Shown in pieces: positions 1 to 9,361 of a DNA stretch of 20,045 bases. Both the position numbers and the translations under genes were made by a program. Below the pieces are notes generated by a model, which was not told where the DNA came from, ran no database searches, and worked only from the letters and a program-made list of their open reading frames with translations. The stretch is from assembly GCA_019155205.2 (NCBI GenBank), contig JAHNZQ020000172.1, positions 1,076,671 to 1,096,715 of the forward strand, written 5' to 3'. Position 1 is the first letter of the stretch. Each line of letters begins with the position of its first letter. The stretch comes from Gracilaria vermiculophylla. Taxonomy: Eukaryota > Rhodophyta > Florideophyceae > Gracilariales > Gracilariaceae.

Positions 1-125
1 TGCACACTGTACAGCATGCCCAGTATGCTAGCTACACACGTGTAACCCGGAACAACCAATTAGCGCCATAACACTTGTACCAATCACAGTTGTTTTCAGT
101 GACAGTACAACGTCAACATCCAACA
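1..125 (+). repeat. 3' end of a divergent LTR, cut by the window edge
   Basis: The segment resembles the last part of the LTR at 2361-2925. Both share a CACACGTGTA block, a TCAGTGACAG block and the same terminal TCCAACA. Similarity is patchy, roughly 60 per cent by eye, so this is an older or different subfamily member rather than a recent copy. The terminal CA at 124-125 is the proposed LTR end. Whether it is a solo LTR or the 5' LTR of an element running into 126 and beyond cannot be decided here; no convincing primer-binding site follows. Confidence 0.5.
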
Positions 126-159
126 AGGGGTGGTGGGAGAGGAAGGCGACTAGGTAATA

Positions 160-867
160 TCACGCCAATCTGGAGCGAAAAAGCATTGTAGCATGAGCTT
201 TTACGTTTATTAAAGGGGGAGGGGTCCCAAGACGGAATTGTTTTCCGTTCTCCACTACACTGATCTCTTCCTCATCTGGAATATCCTTTTTCGCCTCCAG
301 ATCGCTGTCGCCCGTTTGTCGTATGCTTTTTCGGCAGGCTTTCATATGGCTGGACGCTCGGGCACGGTCAAGTCTTACGAGCAATCACACGTCGGAGAGC
401 CTCTGCTCCGACTCAAGCGTGTTTTACTCTGTGGCTGTGTGGATTGCGTTCCGTCGCCGAGTTACGTACGCGTATGGGTGACCCACCGGGTGGCATACTG
501 CGCATCTAGGCGGGCCTTTGCTGATATAGTTTGGCTCTCAATGACCTCCATCAGGCTGTCCATGATGGCAGCCATCGAGACTCGGTGCGCTAGTCCCTTA
601 TACAGCTCTAGGACCCAGGTCACAAGCCTCGCGCAGGGCCTCTACAGTAGAAGCAGGAGCTTGGGCTGGAGAAGTCATCCCGAAGGTGTACGTAGTGGAA
701 TGAGCAAAGACGGACTGCGGTGTAGCACCAGAGAGATAGGGAGAAACACCACCAGGGGAGATACTCTTCGTTGTACTCCCGTCAAAGGAAGGAGCCGTGG
801 CACGACGCCGTCGAGGAAGAAGTGGCGAAGACGGACATGGAAATGTATGGGAGGGAATGAGCACCAT
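160..867 (-). pseudogene. Long minus-strand frame with a CCHC-like motif, unrecognised, possible gag relic
   Basis: Read on the minus strand, a single frame runs from 867 down to 160 interrupted by only four stop codons and no frameshift. Its first part (867-601) is rich in Pro, Ser and Thr. The middle, near 520-480, holds the motif CAVCHPVGH, which fits a CCHC zinc knuckle (C-x2-C-x4-H) whose last Cys has been lost. The last part (384-160) is charged, with many Asp, Glu and Lys. Pro/Ser-rich sequence followed by a knuckle is the layout of a retrotransposon Gag, which fits the neighbourhood. No further family motif is visible, and another frame over 600-450 also reads plausibly, so the assignment is tentative. 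A decayed host gene is the alternative. Confidence 0.25.
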
Positions 868-1259
868 AGCTGGAAGTGATTTACTATCAAATGGAGAAAG
901 ACCACAGGGCAGGAGGAAAGAAAATGAGATTGGAAGTCTCCAATGAAGGTGAAAAAGAGGGTGTCAAGATGCAGAAGTTTCCCGAAAAGGATCGCCGAGC
1001 ACGTCTGAGTGTCGGGCACTATAGAACCAGCGAGATACATCTAGAAAAAGCAGACTAGGTTAGGCCAAGAACTGAGAGGGATCCGAAAACACCAGTAAGG
1101 AGAAATATGAACCCGCGGACGGCCCGCCGCGCGCCAACTGAAATTTTCGAGAAAACTCTGAAAGGGGAGGACTCATAACAACGCGGGAGACCGTTCTGAC
1201 GTCTTCAAAGTTAGAATTTATTCAAGGACGGAGTTATGAAAAGATACACGTCGGGGACG
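868..1259. other. Intergenic or unresolved stretch
   Basis: This stretch has no recognisable gene. A short purine-rich plus-strand frame at 876-1058 encodes a charged peptide without known motifs, and a short frame at about 1216-1302 (with the run EKIHVGDVVHFRKK) loosely recalls the C-terminal part of a retrotransposon integrase. Neither is strong enough to call. Confidence 0.4.
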
Positions 1260-1279
1260 TGGTGCATTTCAGGAAAAAG

Positions 1280-1766
1280 GTTATTTCTTACAGTGGTTCC
1301 TAAGGTGACTGAGTACAGTACTCCTGAAGAGTTGTATAATTTAGATTTATTTCAATTACATATTGCAAGTAATTAGAAAAGTGTACTGGAGTGAGGCCTG
1401 TCGATGTGAGCTCCAGGCAAGAAACTAAGTCTGCCGGTTGAGTTCCATCTCCGGGAGGAGGAAAACAAGCACTGTTGAGGCTTGTTCAATTATTTCTGGA
1501 TGGAGTCATTTGTCAATCGCCTTCAGATTTCTAAGCCGCTACTCTTCAGATTGCCTCATAACAGCGCCTGTAGGAGCATTGTCAGCCCAGTGAAACCCCT
1601 TCTTCTCTTGGTCCTTGCGAACCCCCTTTCAGGACTTTCTTGGCTCGTGACCGTGATAACTGGAGACAAAATTTAGGAATTTGAGCCTTTGGAGTCACCA
1701 AAAAGTCCTAACGGACGTTGTGTGCTGCCACCTCGAAAGGAAAACTGAAGGTACCATTAGGTATTC
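1280..1766 (-). pseudogene. Ty3/gypsy pol relic: linker before reverse transcriptase
   Basis: On the minus strand, 1766-1640 encodes a stretch ending SPVITVTS. The same stretch recurs at 11655-11534 as SPVIAVTS, with matching flanks and a shared in-frame stop, so the two are copies of one retroelement segment. Here it is followed, after a frameshift near 1600, by peptides containing TGAVMRQ and RLRNLKAIDK and then EIIEQAST. This resembles the conserved lead-in to Ty3/gypsy reverse transcriptase: a TG.A.P.RQ motif, an arginine-rich strand, then an IIE-S/T motif. Several stops and at least one frameshift show it is dead. The copy is truncated before the RT catalytic motifs. The nucleotide match to 11.5 kb is seen directly; the identity as pre-RT linker is inference from motif order. 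Confidence 0.4.
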
Positions 1767-1837
1767 GGGCTGTCACTCGGACTTGCGTTGCTGGCTGTGT
1801 CCAGGGTGAGTTTTGTGACTGTCGGACAGCCTGTGGT

Positions 1838-2247
1838 TGCACTTTCATTGTAGTCTTGGTAGGCATCAACATCATCGGCATGCTCGCGCTGTCGTTCTTC
1901 TTCGAGGTGTATCGTAAATCAGTGAGCGTGATTGTTGTGGTGCTGTGCATGGGCAACTTGATTGATGTTCTTATGTACATCGCGCGGGCGTTTTTCCAAC
2001 CAATAGGTAAGCACAGCGAGCCATCAAGGCACTCAGTGCGATGGGGCCACCCGTGTTTTACGCCCGGTTCATGACGCTCCTGGCCATCATTGTGCTGCCG
2101 GGACCCAATTCGTACATCTTACGCGTCATCTTTCGCTTCATTTTGTCGCAGTTCCTATCCCTGATAGCGTTGTGTGTCCTGCACATGATTGGTTCTAGGC
2201 CCCATCTTGGTTTTGCTGGTGGGCCGTATGCGATATATGAATGCTAG
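1838..2247 (+). pseudogene. Multi-pass membrane protein fragment, frame broken near 2007-2041
   Basis: Two consecutive plus-strand frames encode strongly hydrophobic segments. The first (to about 2006) has two candidate transmembrane helices, around TFIVVLVGINIIGMLALSFF and VSVIVVVLCMGNLIDVLMYI. The second (2041-2247) has two more, around FMTLLAIIVLPG and LSQFLSLIALCVLHMI. Third codon positions in both are mostly G or C, unlike the surrounding decayed elements, which supports real coding sequence. The break between frames coincides with a good splice-donor-like GTAAGC at 2007, but the only nearby acceptor-like site (CTCAG ending at 2036) would give a 30-base intron that does not restore the frame, so an indel is more likely. 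I do not recognise the family. The 5' end merges into the minus-strand gypsy relic, suggesting truncation by insertion. An antisense artefact cannot be excluded. Confidence 0.33.
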
Positions 2248-2360
2248 AACGCAGCCCGCCAAGTCCCTCTAATCCTCTGTACTCAGCGTTTGTAACGGTT
2301 GAATCTGAAACGATTACCGCTGAGGTACATATAACTACATAACGTTATTGGAATACTGTA

Positions 2361-2925
2361 TATTGGAGGTCATAGGGGCAAGGGAAGGTTGGAGGGATGT
2401 TAAGAATGTTCGCCAGCTCTGGCTTGGATTTACTTGGAGGTGCCTCGACCACGACTTATATAGTGGTTGAGTCGCACCAACTAGGTTGCATTAGAAATTA
2501 CACTAAAAAGGCGAGACACTCAATACTATCAAACATATCGTAACATGACATAAATGTACGAGCCACAATTCAATAATGCCTACAGCAGCAAGGCACAACA
2601 AGGCATGACAGTTCCGTACACTCACGAGACCATGACAATGCACAAATTCACTCAACTACCTTACACTTTCTGTATTCCGCCACCACTCGTGTCCATACAG
2701 CAATGTGTGTGTGTATAGTTACCATTACGAGGCACATTACACTAGACCATATCTGGTGTACATTAAGCTGAGTATGCAATGTGTACACCTGGAAACCATA
2801 TGGTAGTGAACAACGTGCCGAATAGAACAGCTGCACACGTGTACCACACAAAGTCAACAATAAACACAGCCCATGGTCCCCGGAACATTTAGTTGTCAGT
2901 GACAGCACAGGCACCTTATCCAACA
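2361..2925 (+). repeat. Solo LTR with 5-bp target-site duplication
   Basis: This 565-base segment begins TATTGGAGG and ends TCCAACA. The reverse complement of its end is TGTTGGA, so the two ends are a 7-bp inverted repeat with one mismatch (TG to TA at the 5' end). It is flanked by CTGTA (2356-2360) and CTGAA (2926-2930), a 5-bp duplication matching at four of five positions, as left by an LTR-retrotransposon integrase. Its first 287 bases match 19759-20045 at roughly 93 per cent by eye, with mostly transition differences. No polyprotein lies next to it, so it is best read as a solo LTR left by LTR-LTR recombination. Orientation is set by the TATA-like box. Confidence 0.8.
2456..2463 (+). promoter_or_regulatory. 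TATA-like box in the solo LTR
   Basis: TTATATAG lies about 95 bases inside the LTR and is conserved exactly in the second copy at 19854-19861, within a block of identical sequence. It is the natural candidate for the U3 core promoter. Activity is inferred, not shown. Confidence 0.4.
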
Positions 2926-3038
2926 CTGAACAGATAAAATTTAGAAATGAACGGAAAGAATCGATTTTTTCTGGTATTAAGAGTTTGAGTAAACAAAAAA
3001 ATCGATGTTTTTGGTATTGAGGGCCATGGCTGGAATTT

Positions 3039-4694
3039 TTGAACCTGTGTAATTTCTGCGAAGCGTCTTCGCGTCTGGGACGGTATAATATATGTAATTA
3101 CGGTCGGGCTCTGCATAGATTCATTAAGCGGGAAACACCGGAACAGAAGCAAAAACTAATCTTAATCATAAACTATGCAACAAAAACTTTGGAACATTTG
3201 ATTCTTAATATTTCTCTTTTCAAAAGTTTTTCGATGTGCCGGGAAAAACATGCCGATCAAATGACAGGGAAAAGCGTATGGCATAGACATGACTTCACAT
3301 TTTGTGACTCCAGTCGTATGAATGCCGCACTGCTGCTTTCTTTTTCGTTCATCAAACTTGGTTATCAGAAAAAAAAATCAATACCTCTTGTAACCATTTG
3401 CTCTGCATGGCCTACAGCCTTTGATTTCAAGATCACGAATGGCGACCACAACATAGACCCAAGACTGAATCTCGATGGAGTCGAGCGTGCTCCCCAGAAA
3501 CGCTTACAAGACACATCAGGATCTCATGAAGGCGCTATCTCAATGGACGCCCTGGACAGCAAATCTATCCCCCGCGAGCGTCATTCTAATTTTGAGCGCA
3601 ATACTGTTCCCAATCTTCTCTCTCAAGAGCATACTCCTCTAAGCGGGCCAACGGAAGCTGATAGGTACCAAACGAAGCTTTCAAATATGGAGAATGTCTC
3701 CGATAAAGATTTCAAAACAGAAATGAATCGTGCTTTGCCTGGAGAAAAGTCTTTGCAAAGCTCTCGCCCGAGAGGAGGCCTTTCTGTGAAAGAGCTTCTT
3801 AACGAATTCGATATTCCTGTGCATTTACAGAAGCCCTTCATCCCAACAAATCACTGGAAGTCATGAGGAGCTCCAGTGTCACGGGGCCAGCGCCTACCGT
3901 GGCTTATTGCAGTCTTTTGCCGCTGCCTTCCACTGGATCCTCAGCAAGCCCAAGTTCCAGCCGCTTTTTCAAAAATCATGGAAGTGCCAGCCAAGAGCTT
4001 GAAAAGCTGTCAAAAAGTAAGCGATTCAAAAGACAAAAACGACCTCGCAAAACATCTGATCTCTGCTGTAAAAATTTCAACTCACTGGAATTTTCTTTGC
4101 CCAGAAGGCAATGCCAAACCTATACCAGTTCACTATGCAGTTTTAGAACTATTTACAGGCCCAAATTTGTGATTCACATGATGACACACTTTACCAAGGG
4201 ACAATATCGCAAAACATTTGAGATATACAAGGAAATGCTTGAGTCACATGGATTTCTCTTACGTAGAAGGCTGTGCGAAAACCATACACCTGCAGAATGC
4301 AGATCTATCAATTTCTACAGGTTTAAAATAGTGATTAATAGGGTGGTAGACGCACGTTAAAACGCTTTGCATAACTTGTGATATCTGTAGAAAATCATTC
4401 ACCTTGCGCGGAGTTCCTTCACACAGAGGGAGATTCCAACGTCATACATTTTCGCATTATGACTTTGAAACTTTCTATAGGTTCAAATTCCAGTATCACC
4501 ATCTAACGTACGTGCCTTACGAATCACACGAGTTAAACTGTAAACATTGTGATAAGTGGTTTCACCGCACGAGGGATTTAGGAAACCACAAGCGAGTACA
4601 CGATATCAACAGATCGACGTCTTCATGTATATTTTGTGGGAAGAAATTCTCGGCAAAGAGAGAGCGCTTTGAATGGGCACAAGCTGATAAATAA
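3039..4694 (+). pseudogene. C2H2 zinc-finger transcription-factor-like gene, frameshifted
   Basis: The coding trace runs in one frame to 3866, in a second at 3863-4360, then returns to the first at about 4350-4694. The N-terminal 275 residues have no known domain. The second segment is Ser-rich, then basic (KRFKRQKRPRK near 4020, a possible nuclear localisation signal), then finger-like. One canonical finger, C-x2-C-x12-H-x3-H, lies at 4539-4601. A second Cys pair (CIFCGKKF, from 4626) begins a finger that loses its His residues. A CDIC pair at 4377-4388 starts another. Three degenerate units share a YRxKF core followed by His or a substituted residue (near 4150, 4317 and 4476), so this was an array of perhaps six fingers. 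C2H2 arrays bind DNA in the nucleus. Two frame changes and lost ligands point to a pseudogene, though missed introns or sequencing errors could explain part of it. Confidence 0.6.
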
Positions 4695-6036
4695 TTCGAT
4701 AGGGCATTTCAAAAAGACGATAGTACGAGTAAAAGCTTAACGAAAGGCAGACAAATTTCTGCTGTGTATGAAAGAAAGCATGGAGACAAGTATATATCAG
4801 AGTTTAGACGTGTTTTACTGTTCTTATCCGGTCGGAGAAGAAACCAGATGACCGCCTTCAAGTCTCAAGAACCTTGCAAATTGTACACATGGCGATGGAA
4901 ACATTGTAACACGCTGAGGTGAACTGCAGATCGTCCATCCGTCTGATTTTCAAACCAAAACTCAGTTTCGCATCGAATGCTCACACCCTTACACCCGTCC
5001 GCACCCGCGGGCGATGCAACAGCGCTTCTCAACAAAGGACTGTCCGCAGAAACGGCCGTTCAGGGCGGCGAAAACCCGCTGCGCTTCCAGCGCCCCACAG
5101 TGCGGGATCTCTGCAACAGCAGCTACTCGTCGAGGGCGTCGCGCTGTTCAAACATGCCATGGCGTGCCGCATGCGACGCAGGTTTGACAGGGTTTTAAGG
5201 CCATACGCGGTGCTCTGAAAAGGCGAGCTGGTTGTTGCCCGAAACGCGCCGCGCGGGCGCTGACCACGCAGACGACCTCCATGGCCTGCTGTGCGTCGGG
5301 CTGCGCGTTGCTGGAGTTTCTGTTTTCTGTGCACGCGCGATTGTGCGAGTGAGAGTGACGGATGCCGTGAATCGGAAGATTGCGGCCATCCGCACAGCGC
5401 AAATACGGCAAAAGTGGTCGACACGAAGCTCGTCCAATCGCGCATGTCGTGGCACAAATCGAGGCACATATGTCTGTATGGTGGGGAAACGGCGCCGGAG
5501 CTGTAAAATATTCATGCAGAGCTATGACATATAGTGGAAAAATTTGTACGAACCCCATCGGGGTCATGGCTACAATACAGTAGACAAAAACGGCGTATAG
5601 TATTCATGTGTTACATACAGATGCGTGTGTGCAGATGCACTCAACACGCAATAACTGCGCTGGCCACGGAATCTATCAGTTCTAGCAGCAAGTAATTCTC
5701 GTCACAGATTACGTGCATGGATGACATCCAAACAATAGATATTTAGTTGTAGGAGATTCAGAGTTTTAGAACAGTGTAAAAAGAGAAGGCCGGCAAGAAC
5801 TTTGCCAACTTCTTCAACAACAATTAACAACATATAAATTCAGTGCTATCTTATCGGGAGACCGCGCATACTTTGCAACTACAGCCTATCAGTCGCACGA
5901 CCCACGCAACGCCTTCAAGGGCGTATACGTTTGAAGCTACGACAGATACGTGGTAGATTCGGCAGTTCCGTTTGGACTCAGCCTCATCAGGGGGCCGTCA
6001 GTACACAGCTCAACAGAGAGTCGCGGATTAGAGGAT
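4695..6036. other. No recognisable gene; short overlapping open frames
   Basis: Between 4919 and 5583 several frames on both strands are open for 70-146 codons at once, in moderately GC-rich sequence. None shows a domain I recognise. A plus-strand path from 4977 to 5198 and then 5232 to 5534 reads most like protein but needs a frameshift. The flanks 4695-4918 and 5584-6036 are AT-richer and hold nothing I can name. A decayed host gene or transposon fragment is possible. Confidence 0.4.
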
Positions 6037-7389
6037 CTACTGGACCATACGCATTGAGCCTAAGCATTTCTGATAATATTTCACCCTATTCTCAACAGGA
6101 GCGACTCGGCAGCGGACTAGAAAGGGCGATGGTAGTGGCTGGTGGAACTGGCACCGTGCGCGTGAGTCGTGTGATGTGTATGTGGAGGACGGAGCGATGG
6201 ACGGGGACGAGTTGGTGCTGGCGCGCTTTCCGAATGGGGTCGTGGGGATCGGCGGGGGCGGCAATGGGTTCTTTTTGTGTTGCGCATGAAGCGGCGTTTG
6301 TGAGGCTTGATTGCGCGTTTGGATGATTGACGGGTAGAGAGGGTGAGTGAAATGCGGATAGCACGGAGGTTGATGGAGGTGGGTGGGCTGAAGATGAAAA
6401 GCGGGTGACAGGGCCTGCGGGAGGCAGGGTGGATGTGGAACGGAACTTTTCGCAAGAAGGACGGTGGACGCGTGGACAATGGTGTGGCGCTGCTTTGTGT
6501 TTGAGGAAACGGAAGCGGATGGATAAGAGGGGTGGTGGATGGTGGACGGAAGGATGTTGAGCACGAAAGCATCTGGTAAGGAAGCGTTTGAATTGTGATT
6601 TACTGCGGACGACTGTGGGGACTGCATGGAATTTGACACAAAACGCAAAACGTAGACCGGGTGAAACAATGTATACGGAAACAAAAAGCACAAAGAAAGC
6701 TTGTTTGAAACGCCTTTCTCGCTACTATCCCCCCTTTTCTGCACAAAGACACATAGAAGGTAAAGGTTCGAACGCTTGACGCCGGGCTGTGCAGAAGTGG
6801 CGCCAATAGGCGATGGGCCTGGTGTGAGTCGGGCAAACTGGAATAAGCGCAAACAGGATCGTGGTGATAGGGACGCGCAGCAGGAGGTGAGAAACTCAAA
6901 ATAGTGTGCGGTGAGTGGCGCAAAGGTGGGACTGGCACGGCATAGTGACACGAACGACATCAACGAGGAGGCAGGGATCGGGTGCGAACGGAAACGGGTT
7001 GTCCTGGGGCAGCACAGGTAGAACCGGGGCTCGCGATGGATATCGCAGCGGCACGGCGTTCGACGTAGCTGTGCAAAAGCGAATATTGAGGCGGATACCC
7101 GAAGCGGCTCCGTGAGAGGCCGGCGCGTTTGCGCGGCGAAGTGGAAGGTGAGCGCCACAAATGGATCAGCGCGCGTGCAGATCCATGAGCCAAAGATCGT
7201 GTCGCAGCACGTGTGCACGTGGCGTGGGCTCTGCGCGCGCGCCGTCGTAGTTGGCAGCTGCGCGCGCCGCCAAGGAGCGCAGAGGCCAGTGCACCTTGGG
7301 CGCGGGTTGCGCCGGACGACATGCGTAGCGGCTACGCGCGCTGTGCACGCGCGCGTGCGCTGCAGGCCGTCCTTCTGACGCTTGGCCAC
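6037..7389 (-). other. C-rich minus strand with a 450-codon frame, probably compositional
   Basis: The minus strand is C-rich and G-poor, especially over 6.1-6.6 kb. One frame is open for 450 codons (7389 to 6037), while two other minus frames are also open for 112-199 codons over the same bases. The predicted protein is rich in Pro, Ser, His, Thr and Arg and shows no domain, signal peptide or regular pattern. Stop codons TAG and TGA need G, so a G-poor strand yields long chance frames. I therefore describe it as a skewed tract rather than a gene. A low-complexity secreted or regulatory protein cannot be excluded. The first codons overlap the GC-rich core at about 7.1-7.4 kb. Confidence 0.4.
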
Positions 7390-7514
7390 TGACGGCGCAC
7401 GTGGTTGCGCAGTCGTGTGTCGCGCGATGGTACGCCTTTCGCTAGAGAAAGCGTCACGCGCCCTCCTGCAAAACTAGCTCGCACTGTTACACCGCCGACT
7501 CTCGTCGCCCGCCT

Positions 7515-7655
7515 CCCACAGCCGCCACCACTGCCGCCACCACCACCGCCACTGCCACCGCCACCGTTACCGCCACCGTCAGCGCCACCACCACCGCCAC
7601 CGCCACTGCCACCGCCACCGCCACTGCCACCGCCGCCGCCGGCCCTGCCGCCGCA
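7515..7655 (+). repeat. CCGCCA/CCACCG-type proline-codon microsatellite
   Basis: About 140 bases consist almost entirely of CCN triplets (CCG, CCA, with interspersed CTG, TTA or TCA). On the plus strand the 7405-7749 frame reads them as runs of 3-7 prolines separated by Leu, Ala or Ser; the minus strand reads Gly-rich repeats. The triplets stay in phase, which is consistent with coding selection but equally with simple triplet slippage. Polyproline runs of this kind occur in formin-like and extensin-like proteins, but no such domain is seen nearby. Confidence 0.8.
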
Positions 7656-8057
7656 TGCGCGCCTGCCTCGCTGCCGCGTGCCACGTGTCGCGTATGAGTC
7701 CCCTGCTGCCGCCGCTTTCGCCGCCGCCTGCCGCCCACCGTCCACGTGATGCACCAAGCGCGCCACCGTCACCGAGCCGCCGCGCACGCGCCGCCATGCC
7801 ACGCGCGCAGCCGTCTTCCATGCGGAGTCCCCATTACATCACCTGCAACAGTTCTTACTCTAAGCTGCCCAAAACCGCCAGCTGTCGCCACGCCGCTGCA
7901 TTCCAGCGACATTTTGCGCCCCCCTACCATGCTCTCGCTGCACCACCCACCCCACCTGTCACCGTGTCACGCCTCCATTTAAGCGCTCTGCGCCCCTCTC
8001 ATCGCCGCCCCACGTCCCTCGCCCAGGCCGCCCTACAACTCTCGCCTCGCCTTCGTT

Positions 8058-8142
8058 CGCCGCCGCCGCCACCGCCACCGCCGCCGCCGTTGCCTCCGCC
8101 ACGACCACCTTCGCCACCATCTCCGCCACCGCCGCCGTCTAC
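8058..8142 (+). repeat. Second proline-codon microsatellite (CCG/CCA)
   Basis: A second CCN-triplet tract, about 85 bases long, lies some 400 bases downstream of the first and on the same strand. The plus frame 7655-8236 reads it as a run of Pro with scattered Leu, Arg and Ser. The first tract is read in a different frame (7405-7749), so the two are not part of one obvious open reading frame without an intron or indel. Confidence 0.7.
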
Positions 8143-9361
8143 CATGCACCAGCGCCTACCCTGCTCATCGCCGCCTTCGCCGCGGTGGCCGTACTCTCAG
8201 CCGCCATCCACACCCCGCCGTTGCGCAGCGCGCTGACACGCTCGACGCCGCCCTGCAGCTGCACCAGGGGATGCCGTTTCTGCTGCATGCTGTACACACT
8301 GCACACGAGAGGCGCCGACATTTACTTCTACACCGTGTGCCCACGCGCCATGGGTTTCTGTGACCGGTCCTCCGCCGTGCACGCGCTGCTCGCCCCGTTT
8401 ATCTCTCTACCATTCACGCGCCGCCTCATCGCCCTCCCCGCCCCGCTTGCACGCGCGCACCGCTAGGCGCCCTGGCGCGCGCGCTGCCGCGCACGTTACA
8501 CACCCCCGGGTCGCGCCGCACGAGCCCCCCTCACGCGCCCGCACGCACGTAATCCAGTAAACGTCCCGCCCGGCCGGTGGAGCGCCGTGCCTAGCGCGCG
8601 CCGCGCCCGCCTGTGGCGCCCTTATCAAGCTATTACTCGCCTGCCACACCCCCCTCCCCTGCGCGCGACCGCGACGCAACGTGCCCGCTGCGCAAGCCTT
8701 GCGCATGCGCGTATGTAGGGAAAGCGCGCGAGCAGCATCTGTTCTGGGTTTCTGTGTGGCGCGGCGTGCGGTGCTCGAAGGTTTTGCTATGCAAATGTTT
8801 TCGGCGCGGCGAGCGAAGCGAGCGCGGCGAGCATTTGTTGCCCGATTTTTGCTGACAAGGGGGAGCGCGTGCGCGCAACGACGCTCGCTTGCGTACGGCG
8901 AAGGAAGGCACGTGGCGGGCGGCAGGCGGAGGGCGGCGGCAACGGTGCGCAGCGTCGGTGGACGGGCGCGGAGCGGGTGGGGTAGCTGCCCGGTTAGGCC
9001 GCCACCCTGCTGTCGTGCGACGTTTTGATGGACTCTGAACGCCCAGACCCGTGCATGCGGTTCAGATGCATTGGGGCCCGTCGTCCTTGAAGCGGCGCCC
9101 GTTGGAGCGCTTCCGTTTCCGATGACTCATTGCGGCCAGCTCATTTTTTCATCGGATCAAGAGGAAACGGATCACAAGACACGCAAATGTTATGTGTTCA
9201 CCGCAGGCTGTGTGCGTCTACCGCATCGGCTTTGTCACCGTGTCAACACCTGTTGGATAACTTTGTGGCAGAGCTCTCTCTGATCTACATTCACTCCACT
9301 TCCACCTGTCTTGGGAAGGTTTTCGATCTTGTACACAACTTTGTGTTAAGTCCTTCCGTCG

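Larger units (their letters stand above)
7100..9060. other. GC-rich, CpG-dense island
   Basis: The region is strikingly rich in G+C and in CpG (long runs such as CGCGCGCGCC near 7238 and 8480), unlike the AT-rich transposon-filled DNA at 10.3-20 kb. All six frames carry long open stretches, which is expected at this composition. No coding domain is recognisable. High CpG suggests it has escaped the C-to-T decay seen in the neighbouring retroelements, as an unmethylated promoter region or a constrained gene would. That function is inference. Confidence 0.45.

Noticed and set aside
2007..2036. GTAAGC to CTCAG as a 30-base intron in the membrane protein fragment
   Set aside because: It is very short for a spliceosomal intron, and its length is a multiple of three, so removing it would not join the two observed frames.
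4480..4491. GGTTCAAATTCC resembles a tRNA T-loop (B box)
   Set aside because: No A box, anticodon arm or acceptor stem fits around it, and it lies inside the zinc-finger coding trace.
6037..7389. A 450-codon minus-strand gene
   Set aside because: Several minus frames are open at once in a G-poor strand, the protein is low complexity, and no domain is visible.
8701..8710. GCGCATGCGC perfect palindrome as a transcription-factor site
   Set aside because: Such palindromes are expected by chance in this CpG-dense sequence, and no promoter context supports it.
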